A stretch of 64,000 bases of DNA, from contig NZ_CP080545.1 in NCBI RefSeq assembly GCF_019550795.1, positions 5,189,501 to 5,253,500 of the forward strand. The letters run 5' to 3'. Shown here one piece after another: positions 32,824-41,319 of this stretch. The number at the start of each line of letters is the position of its first letter. The stretch's first letter is position 1. The position numbers and the translations under genes are program-made. Under the pieces are notes generated by a model. The model made no database searches, was not told the origin of the DNA, and saw only the letters and a list, made by a program, of their open reading frames with translations. The stretch is from Paenibacillus sp. sptzw28. GTDB taxonomy: Bacteria; Bacillota; Bacilli; Paenibacillales; Paenibacillaceae.

Positions 32824-33890
32824 ATCTCCACTACCTTCCATCCCTGCTCTGTAGCAAGCTTCTCCATTCGCTGCATGTGCTGGGCGTTATGGTCGCTGAA
32901 GAATGCCTGCACCGTAGCCGGTACTTCCGCGGGCCGAACCATGTCCGCCGCTCGGGCGTGAATGATGCCCGCAATGACCTGGAAAAGCTCGAGCGTCTCA
33001 TCCATCAATCGCCGGGTACTGATCCCACGTATATCGAGCTTATCCTTGAGCTGGCCAATCATCTGCAGAGATTCCAGTCGCTCCTCGATGTCTTCCCCGG
33101 CATCGATTAAAGGGAGAGCGAGTGAGACGAATGCTTGAGGCTGCTTTTCTTCGATGGCGGCCACTGGCTTCACATCAATCTTCAGCCGCTCGATTTCAGC
33201 CTTTAAATATTGAATTTCTTCAGCACGTTTCAAATCATTTTCCGTCCAATCCTGGATCTCGTCCTTCAACCGCTCGATCTCTCGTTCCTGTTTTCGGCAT
33301 TCGTCCTTGGCTTTGACGTATTCGAGTTGGTTCGAAACCGCAATCTCCAAGTTCTTATTGCACACCTCAATAGCCTTGGACAATTCTTCTCGCAGCCGCT
33401 CGATTTCCGTATCCTTGCCGTCATCTGTTGACGCTTCCGGAGATTCCGTTGCAGGTTCTGCAGCCGGCTCCGCTGCTGGGGCCGCCTCTTCCCCCATCTC
33501 ATCAAGCAACTCCCGCGCCTTGCCCGGCGTGATCCCTTTTAGCCCCCAAGTCTTTACCCAATACGGTAACGTCTGGTTCTTCATCTTCCACGCCCGCTCG
33601 ATGCTCGAAATTGTTTCTCCGGCAGCAATGGCCTTTAATAATTCAACCTTCGTCAGACCGCACGATGGACCTTCTTTGATTCTTCCGTCTGCCACCTTAA
33701 TCTCCCCTTCCTTTTGTTTTGGTTTGCCCCTTCCTTCCGGTAGATCAATCGGTTTATGATGGCTTCGCGGGATCGGCTGCCCTGGTGTCAATTTCGCAAT
33801 CTCTTCTGGGTTGAGTGTATATCTCGTAACCGGCCCGGCACCCCGCGCAGATGATGTTTCAATCCGATTACTCGGTATCGGCGTTCCCAT
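32820..33890 (-). CDS. hypothetical coiled-coil protein with helix-turn-helix segment
   Basis: 356 residues. N-terminal basic tail, then a helix-turn-helix-like part (LTKVELLKAIAAGETISSIERAW), a low-complexity Ala/Glu/Pro linker (about 138-160), a long coiled coil (about 160-245), and a helical C-terminal domain (LESLQMIGQLKDKLDI ... LFQVIAGIIHARAADM). It may be a DNA-binding organiser of replication or regulation. I do not recognise the family. Sits in the early operon and overlaps the methylase gene. Confidence 0.6.
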   Translation of the reverse strand: MGTPIPSNRIETSSARGAGPVTRYTLNPEEIAKLTPGQPIPRSHHKPIDLPEGRGKPKQKEGEIKVADGRIKEGPSCGLTKVELLKAIAAGETISSIERAWKMKNQTLPYWVKTWGLKGITPGKARELLDEMGEEAAPAAEPAAEPATESPEASTDDGKDTEIERLREELSKAIEVCNKNLEIAVSNQLEYVKAKDECRKQEREIERLKDEIQDWTENDLKRAEEIQYLKAEIERLKIDVKPVAAIEEKQPQAFVSLALPLIDAGEDIEERLESLQMIGQLKDKLDIRGISTRRLMDETLELFQVIAGIIHARAADMVRPAEVPATVQAFFSDHNAQHMQRMEKLATEQGWKVVEM

Positions 33891-33895
33891 TCATT

Positions 33896-34195
33896 TCACC
33901 CTTCCTTGGTCGAACCTGATACATTCGGTCCGGTTTCCGCGGTTTTTAACTCAGCATATTCGGTCTCGTCGATCGTCAACGTCATCATACCGTCCCATGT
34001 CTCGCGGATCTCATGCGCCTTTGCTTCGACCTCGGCTTTTTTCTTTGGTGTCAAAACGATGTCCATGGCATACCCGTAATGTTCTTGAGCTTTTGCATAT
34101 GCTCTGGAGTGCAACACGTTCATAGTCATGAGGAACTTTTCCAACGACATCGATTTGATTCGTTGAAAGAAGCGACGTTTTAAATCAAGACTCAT
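33896..34195 (-). CDS. hypothetical protein
   Basis: 99 residues; start ATG 34195 overlaps the upstream stop by 4 bases. RFFQRIKSMSLEKFLMTMNVL then HSRAYAKAQEHYGYAMDIVLTPKKK, acidic C-terminus. Mostly helical. Not recognised; early operon. Confidence 0.6.
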   Translation of the reverse strand: MSLDLKRRFFQRIKSMSLEKFLMTMNVLHSRAYAKAQEHYGYAMDIVLTPKKKAEVEAKAHEIRETWDGMMTLTIDETEYAELKTAETGPNVSGSTKEG

Positions 34196-34356
34196 CGCGG
34201 ATACACCGCCTTTTCCTTGTTTTGCATCCGCGCATGCTTTACCCGGTTTCGCCGTTTCAACTCAGCTGCAGCCGCGCACCGGTGCTCGAGCAACGCACCC
34301 TCGTCGAAGTATGCGATCTCAACCAACATCTGGCGGTTAGCTTTTCTCCAATTCAT
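34192..34356 (-). CDS. small hypothetical basic protein
   Basis: 54 residues, ATG 34356 with CGAGGTGTTTCGC upstream; stop overlaps the next start (ATGA). Sequence NWRKANRQMLVEIAYFDEGAL then a basic run KRRNRVKHARMQNKEKAV. Probably nucleic-acid binding; inference from charge only. Confidence 0.55.
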   Translation of the reverse strand: MNWRKANRQMLVEIAYFDEGALLEHRCAAAAELKRRNRVKHARMQNKEKAVYPR

Positions 34357-34371
34357 GCGAAACACCTCGTT

Positions 34372-34596
34372 TCAAGAATGGTTCTTCCTGCTTTGGAAAA
34401 CTTCTTCAAGCCATTCGACCAGCATCATCATTTGCTTAATGACCAACCGATTGTCCTGATATTTTTTACATAATGCGCTGGAAGAGTCGGCTACCCACTT
34501 CCAAAAGTCTTGATGATCCATCCCGTGTTCCTTGGCTGCTTCGTTCGCTTCCTGAATCCATTTCTCGACGTCTATGAAAAGCGCCCTATAATCCAT
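34372..34596 (-). CDS. hypothetical protein
   Basis: 74 residues, start ATG 34596, 3 bp after the RusA gene stop. Helical and aromatic: YRALFIDVEKWIQEANEAAKE, HQDFWKWVADSSSALCKKY, LVIKQMMMLVEWLEEVF. Not recognised. Same early operon. Confidence 0.6.
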   Translation of the reverse strand: MDYRALFIDVEKWIQEANEAAKEHGMDHQDFWKWVADSSSALCKKYQDNRLVIKQMMMLVEWLEEVFQSRKNHS

Positions 34597-34599
34597 CGG

Positions 34600-35016
34600 C
34601 TATACCTCTTCGATCTTGACGTAAATGCCCGGCATCTTGGCCCAGAACTTCTCGATGATCTCGCTAGCGACAATGGCATCATCCGTCCAGTATCCCAAAT
34701 CGGTCATGATATCGAACGGCAGCTTGTTCAGGTTGTGCGTATCGGGCTTCGTCGTTTTCCACTCCCCGTCGTAGTGCTTGCTGCCTTCCGGGATCGGGAA
34801 CAACCACTTTACAATCACCCGCAGCGCTCCCGTGTATTTCTCCTTCGGAACATGCTGCCCAAGGTGGGCTGTCAATTTCGACCGCGCCGCCTTGAGATCG
34901 TCCGGCTCGTAGAAGACCGGTTTACCATTGACGACGGCAACCTGCTTCTCCTGGTGCGTAGCGGTCGGCGGTTTCATCGGCATGAAGAATTCAATCACCG
35001 TATCACCAACTTCCAT
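34600..35016 (-). CDS. RusA family Holliday junction resolvase
   Basis: 138 residues. Core pattern KPDTHNLNKLPFDIMTDLGYWTDDAIVASE holds, in sequence order split here by loops, the Asp residues that bind the metal in RusA (Asp in KPDTHN, DDAIV). N-terminal VIEFFMPMKPPTATHQ is also typical. It cuts branched DNA during recombination or before packaging. It follows the structured 258-bp gap after the primase-helicase gene. Confidence 0.88.
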   Translation of the reverse strand: MEVGDTVIEFFMPMKPPTATHQEKQVAVVNGKPVFYEPDDLKAARSKLTAHLGQHVPKEKYTGALRVIVKWLFPIPEGSKHYDGEWKTTKPDTHNLNKLPFDIMTDLGYWTDDAIVASEIIEKFWAKMPGIYVKIEEV

Positions 35017-35274
35017 TTTTTAACTTTCGTCGTCGGCGGCCTTCTTAATAAATGTAGGGGAGGGGGTGTGGCGCTTGCGACACGCCACACCCTATCCTTA
35101 TATATTTATATATACTGGTCCCCGCCTCCCGGCGGCGTCGACCATGACGTACCAAATCCCCGCCGTTAATCCGCCGAATGGCGGCAATCATGAAAAACGT
35201 ATATTCGCCGTGCGGCATTGACCATGAATTAATGATAGCCGCCGCCGTTCGGCGGAATTTTACTGCGGCGGATT
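35017..35274. other. structured non-coding region, candidate phage replication origin
   Basis: 258 bp without a gene. It holds an 8-bp inverted repeat GTGTGGCG...CGCCACAC (near 35068-35092), an A/T-only stretch (near 35095-35115), and at least three hairpins built from CGGCGG/CCGCCG near 35120-35280. It lies beside the primase-helicase gene. An AT-rich segment flanked by repeats next to the replication gene is the usual layout of a phage origin, but promoters or structured RNA are also possible. Confidence 0.35.
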
Positions 35275-37536
35275 TTAATGGTCTTCGCCGCCGTCTTTCT
35301 TTACAACAACGTTGCCATTATTCTTGTCGATCACGTATCCATGCTTTGCAACCCAATCCCTGATTGTTCGTTCTGCGACCGACTTGCCAGTCGAAGAAAA
35401 CCACTCGGATAAATCTTTGACCGTCGGCGGCTCGCCCATATTGCAGTTATTCACCGCGTCTTCGAACTCCTCAGCCTTGCTCCTGCGCTCCGTATTGGCC
35501 TTGTCTTTCCGCTTACCCGTGGCCTTCTTCCAAGGCGGCTGTCCGTCACCTTCCGGCTCGATGTCCTTCAGGCTGCCGACGTTATCCACCTTATGAATTG
35601 GATACTGGAACCACATGTTGACTGGTGCAAACTTCGCATATTCGCGCAGTGTGCCTTCCACTCGCCAGGCGGATCGATTGCGGACGGCCTCCAGGACGCG
35701 TCTGATTTCCTCCTGCGCTGCAGCCTGCTCCGTGTTGTAAATGGCCCGACGGGCATGCTCTTCCATCTCCTTCGCGCTGAGCAGATCGTCTTGCGAGACG
35801 GAATCCCGTAGGTAGCCCGGATTATGCTGCGCGAAAAACCGCTGGTATACGCAGCAGATGGCCTTGTTTTCCTCTTGCTTCAATAACGCTTCCGTTATAT
35901 TCAACTCCACCAAATCGATCAGGGCGTCCGGATCTCGGGCGAATACGCCGCTGCCGCTGGCCCGGTCCATCGATTTCTTGCCGCCCTGGGAGCCCTTGCT
36001 GTGATGGTGACAATAAATGACGCTGGCGCCGAGTTCCGTTGCAATCTTGTCAAACTGGTTTGTGAAATGCGCCATCTGGTCAGCGCTGTTCTCGTCGCCG
36101 GTCAGCACCTTGTAGATCGGGTCGATGATGACAGCGATATAGTTCTTCTTGGCTGCGCGACGGATCAGCTTCGGCGCCAGCTTATCCATCGGTACCGACT
36201 TGCCACGGAGATTCCAGATATCAATGTTTCCGATGTTCCGCGGCGGCAGCCCCAGCGCCTGATATACATCCTTGAAGCGATGCAAGGCGCTGGCCCTGTC
36301 GAGTTCAAGATTGACATACAGCACCTTTCCCTGCGTACAAGTCCAAGCCAGCCACTTGCTGCCCTCGGCTATGGCGATACTGAGTTCAATCAGCGCGAAA
36401 CTCTTACCGGCCTTGGATGGCCCCGCCATAAGCATCTTATGCCCCTGACGGAGTAGACCTTCGATCAGCGAAGGCGCCAATTTCGGCATGTTATCCCAAT
36501 AGTCCGTCAGGCTCTCCGGATCGGGCAATTCATCGTTTACGCCCTCGATCCATTCATGCCATTCGTTCCAATTGCTTTTGCCGATGTTCGTATCAACGAT
36601 GAATTGCTTTTTACCATTACGCTCAATGCCTGGCATTCGGGATAACCTGGACGGATTTCGGTTTTGATTGTCGATGTTCAGGCCGTTTTTTTTGCAGACG
36701 TTATATAGATAGTCAACGCGCTTGCGGTATTCGTCGTAATTGCCGGCTTCCACTCGCACGATGGCATGCAGGCTCTTTCCGCCACTGTAAACCATGACGG
36801 CAATCGGCAGCTCCAGCTCGCGCATGATAGCGTTTTGCTTCTCAATGTCCATCGTGTCGGATTCTACGAGCGCATACCGGAATTCGGTAACATTATCGTT
36901 TTTGACACCTTTGCCATCGAGTGGATTGAACCGGATCCACGCCCCTGCCTCTGGCTTGTAATCGCCCATGACTGCTCCGATATCACCGTTACATTGGTTA
37001 AGCAACTGGATCAGCTCGCCGGCCGTCCTGTCACATGCCCCTTTTGTGGGCAAAAACTTGCCTTCATCGTTCTGCCATGTGTCCGTGACGTATCCAACGT
37101 TTTCAGATACGTCGAACAGCGTCTCGAGATAAGTGGTAAGTTGCTGAACTGGATTCCAGGCAGCCGGCTCGTGGATCTCCTTACCCTCAATCCAATTGCG
37201 ATCGACCACAACATAATCGCCGCCGGAAATTTCGTCATCCCACCCCAGCTCCCGGTCATCACGCTCCGAGGAACGTGGCGTCCAACCGTTATCCTTTGCC
37301 ATTTGCGTAATGGTCGCACCAGTGACCGGATTGCCGGTGCCTTCAAATGACGTCCATTTCCGGAAGCATTCTCCGGGATGGTAACGTCCCCCGTCCCGTT
37401 TGCTCCACTCATCCCAATCGCTGGCCGTATAGCCTTCATATTTCAATGCCATGCCGACATTAACCCATTCCTGATATGACAGATAGGCGGGATCGACGTA
37501 GGTCAACAAGGAAATGAGGTCGATTTTATGTTCCAT
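35275..37536 (-). CDS. primase-helicase type replication protein (PriCT + RepA/DnaB-like ATPase)
   Basis: 753 residues from ATG 37536 (GGGAGGCTCT upstream). N-terminal PriCT_2-like part: YQEWVNVGMALKYEGY, WDEWSKRDGGRYHPGE, then ATITQMAKDNGW. Residues about 120-330 are primase-like, with SGGKSLHAIVRV. The ATPase domain begins near 360 with Walker A AGPSKAGKSFALIE, then VIIDPIYKVLTGDENS (Walker B region) and VIYCHHHSKG. C-terminal DLSEWFSSTGKSVAERTIRDWV is a small winged helix. It is the main phage replication protein. A RELGWDDEI stretch near residue 95 recurs at the start of the DUF669 protein. Confidence 0.85.
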   Translation of the reverse strand: MEHKIDLISLLTYVDPAYLSYQEWVNVGMALKYEGYTASDWDEWSKRDGGRYHPGECFRKWTSFEGTGNPVTGATITQMAKDNGWTPRSSERDDRELGWDDEISGGDYVVVDRNWIEGKEIHEPAAWNPVQQLTTYLETLFDVSENVGYVTDTWQNDEGKFLPTKGACDRTAGELIQLLNQCNGDIGAVMGDYKPEAGAWIRFNPLDGKGVKNDNVTEFRYALVESDTMDIEKQNAIMRELELPIAVMVYSGGKSLHAIVRVEAGNYDEYRKRVDYLYNVCKKNGLNIDNQNRNPSRLSRMPGIERNGKKQFIVDTNIGKSNWNEWHEWIEGVNDELPDPESLTDYWDNMPKLAPSLIEGLLRQGHKMLMAGPSKAGKSFALIELSIAIAEGSKWLAWTCTQGKVLYVNLELDRASALHRFKDVYQALGLPPRNIGNIDIWNLRGKSVPMDKLAPKLIRRAAKKNYIAVIIDPIYKVLTGDENSADQMAHFTNQFDKIATELGASVIYCHHHSKGSQGGKKSMDRASGSGVFARDPDALIDLVELNITEALLKQEENKAICCVYQRFFAQHNPGYLRDSVSQDDLLSAKEMEEHARRAIYNTEQAAAQEEIRRVLEAVRNRSAWRVEGTLREYAKFAPVNMWFQYPIHKVDNVGSLKDIEPEGDGQPPWKKATGKRKDKANTERRSKAEEFEDAVNNCNMGEPPTVKDLSEWFSSTGKSVAERTIRDWVAKHGYVIDKNNGNVVVKKDGGEDH

Positions 37537-37701
37537 AGAGCCTCCCATGTATTTCCGTATTCAAAAACTGTCCGTCAGAAAACAATTCCACCGCGAGGCT
37601 GATGGACCCCTTTTCTTGCAAATAAACTAAGCTGATTCAAAAGGATTCACCTCTTGTCTTGTCGAATAATCATGTTAAATACAATTTTTGGAGGTATGCA
37701 T

Positions 37702-38010
37702 GTGCCAATCCGTATTCGAAATTTCCGAGATGAGGAAAACAAATTTACAATCCACCCAAGCGAAGAACTTACTCCCAAAGTCGCTGCATTCTTACGATCG
37801 AAAGACTTCTGCAGAATAACTAGTGAAGATCCAAGACGGGTTAGTTTTGCTTCTGGAGCTACGCACTCTTTTGAACCTTTCTCTGAAACCTGGTCGGGGG
37901 AAATTGTCGGACACATAGTTGATACCACCGTAAGCTTACAGGACATGGCTGAACTGCTTTCAAAAGAATTGAGTGTTCCTTTTCGCGTCATCCTTGATGG
38001 GGAATCTTAA
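37702..38010 (+). CDS. hypothetical protein on the opposite strand
   Basis: 102 residues from GTG 37702 (TTGGAGG 7 bp upstream). PIRIRNFRDEENKFTIHPSEEL, VAAFLRSKDFCRITSEDPRRVSF, and GEIVGHIVDTTVSLQDMAELLSKEL. Not recognised. It is the only plus-strand gene inside the early minus-strand operons, so it needs its own promoter and is a candidate lysogenic or insertion cargo gene. A minus-strand frame on the same bases is Ser-rich and has no ribosome site. Confidence 0.6.
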   Translation: MPIRIRNFRDEENKFTIHPSEELTPKVAAFLRSKDFCRITSEDPRRVSFASGATHSFEPFSETWSGEIVGHIVDTTVSLQDMAELLSKELSVPFRVILDGES

Positions 38011-38051
38011 CCGATGATGGCGATCAGTCCTTTTAATAGAAGTCACATTTT

Positions 38052-38080
38052 AAAGCCGGCTGCATTTAACGGCAGCCCGG
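38052..38080. terminator. hairpin between helicase and plus-strand gene
   Basis: GCCGGCTGC pairs with GCAGCCCGGC (one bulge); TTTAAAA follows on the minus strand. It may end the helicase transcript or the convergent plus-strand gene. Confidence 0.5.
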
Positions 38081-38087
38081 CGCCCAA

Positions 38088-38144
38088 TCAATCGGCCATG
38101 CTCCACTTGCTGCAAGGGTAAAGCAGGATGCGGGGGGTGGTCAT
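38088..38144 (-). pseudogene. remnant of a second D12 DNA adenine methylase gene (N-terminus only)
   Basis: An ATG frame of 18 codons encodes MTTPRILLYPCSKWSMAD before a stop. It matches the start of the complete methylase at 32023-32823 (VPRILHYPGSKWSMAQW). The DNA also matches over about 40 bp. It lies right after the helicase stop. This is a truncated copy or a deletion scar, not an active gene: the SAM-site Gly has become Cys. Confidence 0.75.
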
Positions 38145-38154
38145 TTTTCAGACT

Positions 38155-39735
38155 TCACTCCCCACGATACGTTTTTGGGTCAATCCCATCCGGCACGCGC
38201 CAGCCGTTGCCGGCGATCCGATCGATCAAATTCTTCGCGTTATCAAACGTCCATGTGCCAACATGCTCGAATCCTCGCTGTTCAAGGAAACGGATTTGCT
38301 TTGGCGTGGTCAGCCCTTCCGTCCGCCGCTTATCCAGGCGCTCCAGCAGCAGTGATGCCTTGCCAGCGTTATCGATCTCGTCTGGCATGATGCCCAGCTT
38401 CTCCAGCGTCTTGATTTGCGTATCACTCGGCGGCGCCATTTCCCAACCGAATGATGGAACATAACTCGAGAGGTCTTCCGCCTGGATGCTCATTTCAAAT
38501 TGCAGCGGATCGACGAGCTTGCGCTTACGTCGCTTCATTTCTTCCAGCTGCTTAGCAAGCGCTTCCTCGCGCTGCGCGATCACATCTTCAACGGCTTGCT
38601 TCTCGACCGTTTCCAGGTCCAGCGGAATACCTACTTCTTCGATTTGCTTGGTCATGACTTGGGCAACTTCTTCATTCTCCGCAATGAGATGAGCCGGATG
38701 ACAAAGCTCGTGTCTCTCCGTATGCCATAGGAAATCCAGTAATAACAGTTCCGTTTTGCCGGGAAACAGTCGGGTACCTCGCCCGACCATCTGCGAATAA
38801 AGGGAACGTACTTTTGTTGGACGCAAGACAACGATGCAATCCACGCTGGGGCAGTCCCAGCCCTCAGTAAGCAGCATGGAATTGCATAGGACGTTGTACT
38901 TGTCTTTATCGAAATCTTCCAATATCTCGGACCGGTCTTGTGAGTCGCCGTTGACTTCGGCGGCTCGGAATCCAACCTCGTTCAGGATGCGAGTGAATTT
39001 TTGCGAAGTTTTGACGAGAGGAAGGAAGACGACGATCTTCCGATCCTGTGCTACGCGCCACATCTCTGCGGCAATCGATTCCAGATACGGATCCAGTGCC
39101 GTTCCCAGGTCACTGGATTTGAAGTCGCCGGCCTGCTGTCCGACTTTGGTCAAATCCAGTTGCAGCGGAATCGTCATCGCCTTGATCGGGCTGAGAAAGC
39201 CCTCTTTGATCGCCTTGGGAAGCGTGTATTCATAGGCCAAGCTCTCGAAATACGATCCCAGATTGCGCATGTCTCCCCTATCTGGCGTTGCGGTTACCCC
39301 CAGCACGTTCGCGTTCCCGAAATACTGCAGCACGCGCTGGTAGCTATCCGATAGGCAGTGATGCGCTTCGTCGACGATGATCGTATCGAAAAAATCCTTG
39401 TCAAACTGTTCGAGCCGTTTCTCGCGCATCATCGTCTGCACGCTGCCCACGACAACCCGGAACCAGCTGCCGATCGACGTCTGCTCCGCCTTCTCTGTAG
39501 CGCATTGCAGGCCTGTCGACTTCTTCAACTTATCAGCAGCCTGGTCCAGCAGCTCGCCGCGGTGGGCCAGGACGAGCACGCGCTCGCCCTTCCTTACCCG
39601 GTCCTCGGTCACTTTGGAAAACACGATCGTCTTTCCGCAGCCGGTAGGCAAGACCAAGAGCGTACGCTTAACGCCTTTGTCCCATTCCGTTTGGATGGAT
39701 TCCCGGGACTCTTGCTGATATGGTCTAAGCTCCAT
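38155..39735 (-). CDS. DEAD/DEAH box (SF2) helicase
   Basis: 526 residues. Walker A LPTGCGKTIVFSKV (about 30-43), DEAHH box, VTATPDR motif III region, and C-terminal helicase part MLLTEGWDCPSVDCIVVLRPT, YSQMVGRGTRLFPGK (motif VI). The last 180 residues hold a coiled coil (REEALAKQLEEMKRRKRK) and a helical end. Type III restriction/UvrB-like helicases like this are frequent in Gram-positive phage replication modules. It lies before the primase-helicase gene and after DUF669. Confidence 0.9.
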   Translation of the reverse strand: MELRPYQQESRESIQTEWDKGVKRTLLVLPTGCGKTIVFSKVTEDRVRKGERVLVLAHRGELLDQAADKLKKSTGLQCATEKAEQTSIGSWFRVVVGSVQTMMREKRLEQFDKDFFDTIIVDEAHHCLSDSYQRVLQYFGNANVLGVTATPDRGDMRNLGSYFESLAYEYTLPKAIKEGFLSPIKAMTIPLQLDLTKVGQQAGDFKSSDLGTALDPYLESIAAEMWRVAQDRKIVVFLPLVKTSQKFTRILNEVGFRAAEVNGDSQDRSEILEDFDKDKYNVLCNSMLLTEGWDCPSVDCIVVLRPTKVRSLYSQMVGRGTRLFPGKTELLLLDFLWHTERHELCHPAHLIAENEEVAQVMTKQIEEVGIPLDLETVEKQAVEDVIAQREEALAKQLEEMKRRKRKLVDPLQFEMSIQAEDLSSYVPSFGWEMAPPSDTQIKTLEKLGIMPDEIDNAGKASLLLERLDKRRTEGLTTPKQIRFLEQRGFEHVGTWTFDNAKNLIDRIAGNGWRVPDGIDPKTYRGE

Positions 39736-39744
39736 AAGCGCCTC

Positions 39745-40236
39745 CTAAAACTGGCCCGGGACAAATCCGCCATTTTGCGTTCCAGTTGGGAACGGAGCTT
39801 GATGTTGTGGCTGGACCTCGTCCTTCGGGTAAAACGACTTCACTTTGTTGTTGGATTTCTCCACGCCATCGTTACCGGTGAATTTATCGACAAACAACTT
39901 TAATCGCCCCTTCGAGCCGACGACCGTCTGCCAATTCATCTTCAGCTTATCGCCCTTCTTCTTCTGACCGATACCAGCGAAGAAGTTTGATAAGAATCCT
40001 TCCGTCTTGGTATGCAGCAGCAAGGTGTGAATCACAACAACGTCGCCATGCTCAGGGGAGTGCACCGTCAGCTCTAGCTTCGCCTGATTGCACGCCGGCA
40101 TTTTTTCGCTTCCGGCGAAGCGACCGCGTTCAAACTTTGTAACCGTGAAATTGTAATCACCGGCAGGGAGGACAATAAAGTCCCCGCCGTCCTTTTCAAT
40201 CTCGTCGTCCCAACCTAATTCGCGTTCAGTAGTCAT
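39745..40236 (-). CDS. DUF669 protein, probable phage ssDNA-binding protein
   Basis: 163 residues from ATG 40236 (TTGGAGGAATCATAC upstream). N-terminal TERELGWDDEIEKDGGDFIVLPAG, then GDYNFTVTKFERGRF, ACNQAKLELTVHSPEH, TEGFLSNFFAGIGQKKKGD and a Gln/Pro/Gly-rich tail ending GGFVPGQF. DUF669 proteins sit beside Sak4-type recombinases and helicases and are thought to act as the phage SSB-like partner. The acidic/aromatic end resembles SSB tails. Confidence 0.75.
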   Translation of the reverse strand: MTTERELGWDDEIEKDGGDFIVLPAGDYNFTVTKFERGRFAGSEKMPACNQAKLELTVHSPEHGDVVVIHTLLLHTKTEGFLSNFFAGIGQKKKGDKLKMNWQTVVGSKGRLKLFVDKFTGNDGVEKSNNKVKSFYPKDEVQPQHQAPFPTGTQNGGFVPGQF

Positions 40237-40263
40237 GTATGATTCCTCCAATTTGTTATGGTT

Positions 40264-41319
40264 TTAAAACGGCACATTTTTTTTGGCTTCTTGAATCATC
40301 CCGTACACCTGCTGCCACGCCCCAACCAGGACACCATTGATAAAGCCCGGGTCGTAATTGATGATCGGTGTATCGATCGGATAATAGCCCTTTTGGCTCA
40401 CGACGATCTGGATATCGATTTCCTTCACTTGATGCTGCACCATCAAATCGCGCAACGATCGCGGAATACTCGGGTCTAAATCCGACGTGCTTTGCTGCAT
40501 GTTCGTCTGTTGCGATGGTTGAACAGGCTGCGTCTGTTGCTGACTAGCTGGCGGCGTGACCGGACTGGCTGGAGCCGTAGCTGCAGCTGCCGTAACGTTG
40601 ATGATATGTGCGATATGGGCATAGTCCAGTGGAAACTCGTCCGGCAGCCCGTGGCGGTTCTTCGCGTCCCACGCCGGATGATGCGAGGCGTAGACGGTGC
40701 GAACACCGCCCTGGCCCTTATGTTTGATGCCCTTTTGGTCGGCAGCAACCGAGAACGTTTTGTAATTGATGAATAAAACCATATCGGCCCATTCTTTGAC
40801 GAGCGGCGCCGTCTGCGAGCTGGTTTTCTTCCCCAGCTTAAGTTGATATCGATCATAGGCGCCCATCTCGTCCGGCTGTTCGAACTTGATGATCTGCGCA
40901 TGTGCTACCAGCACGACATGAATACCGGCATCGACGATGTCGCTCAGGAGGTTCAAGAAGCGTCCGAATTCTTCTTTCGTGTAGACATAGCCGTTGCCAT
41001 ATCCGAAATCTTCGATCCCTTTCTTCCCGTGCCTCGCGCAGATGCCTTCTACGCAAAGCATTTCCGCCCAGTCGATGGTGTCGATAACGAGTGTACCGAA
41101 TCGGCCCGCCTGTTGCTTCACCCATTCCACTTGCTGCCGGAGCATTTCCCAGCTGGTCGGCTTCGGCACCCGGTCAACATTCATTTCCGTCGTGGACCCT
41201 TCCGTATCAATGAAGATCGGCCGCGGGAACTGTGCGGCCAACATCGATTTCCCGATTCCTTCCGGCCCGTACAACACGACTTTCTTGGCCTTTTCAACCT
41301 TTCCGCTGATGACTTGCAT
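40264..41319 (-). CDS. Sak4-like RecA-fold ATPase (phage recombinase)
   Basis: 351 residues. Walker A YGPEGIGKSMLAAQ (18-30), FIDTEGS, Walker B TLVIDTIDWAE, and VVLVAHAQIIKF. The short RecA-like core without N- or C-terminal RecA domains is typical of Sak4 (AAA_24). The C-terminal 110 residues are a Pro/Gln-rich linker and a small end domain. Sak4 proteins support single-strand annealing with a phage SSB, here probably the DUF669 protein encoded next. Its start overlaps the SbcC-like gene stop. Confidence 0.82.
   Translation of the reverse strand: MQVISGKVEKAKKVVLYGPEGIGKSMLAAQFPRPIFIDTEGSTTEMNVDRVPKPTSWEMLRQQVEWVKQQAGRFGTLVIDTIDWAEMLCVEGICARHGKKGIEDFGYGNGYVYTKEEFGRFLNLLSDIVDAGIHVVLVAHAQIIKFEQPDEMGAYDRYQLKLGKKTSSQTAPLVKEWADMVLFINYKTFSVAADQKGIKHKGQGGVRTVYASHHPAWDAKNRHGLPDEFPLDYAHIAHIINVTAAAATAPASPVTPPASQQQTQPVQPSQQTNMQQSTSDLDPSIPRSLRDLMVQHQVKEIDIQIVVSQKGYYPIDTPIINYDPGFINGVLVGAWQQVYGMIQEAKKNVPF

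Noticed and set aside
35275..37536. N-terminal extension of the primase-helicase to 37548
   Set aside because: The ribosome site GGGAGG lies within the extension; the start at 37536 fits better.
37647..37991. Minus-strand frame opposite the 37702-38010 gene
   Set aside because: Ser-rich, without a ribosome site; the plus-strand frame has GGAGG at correct spacing and better composition.
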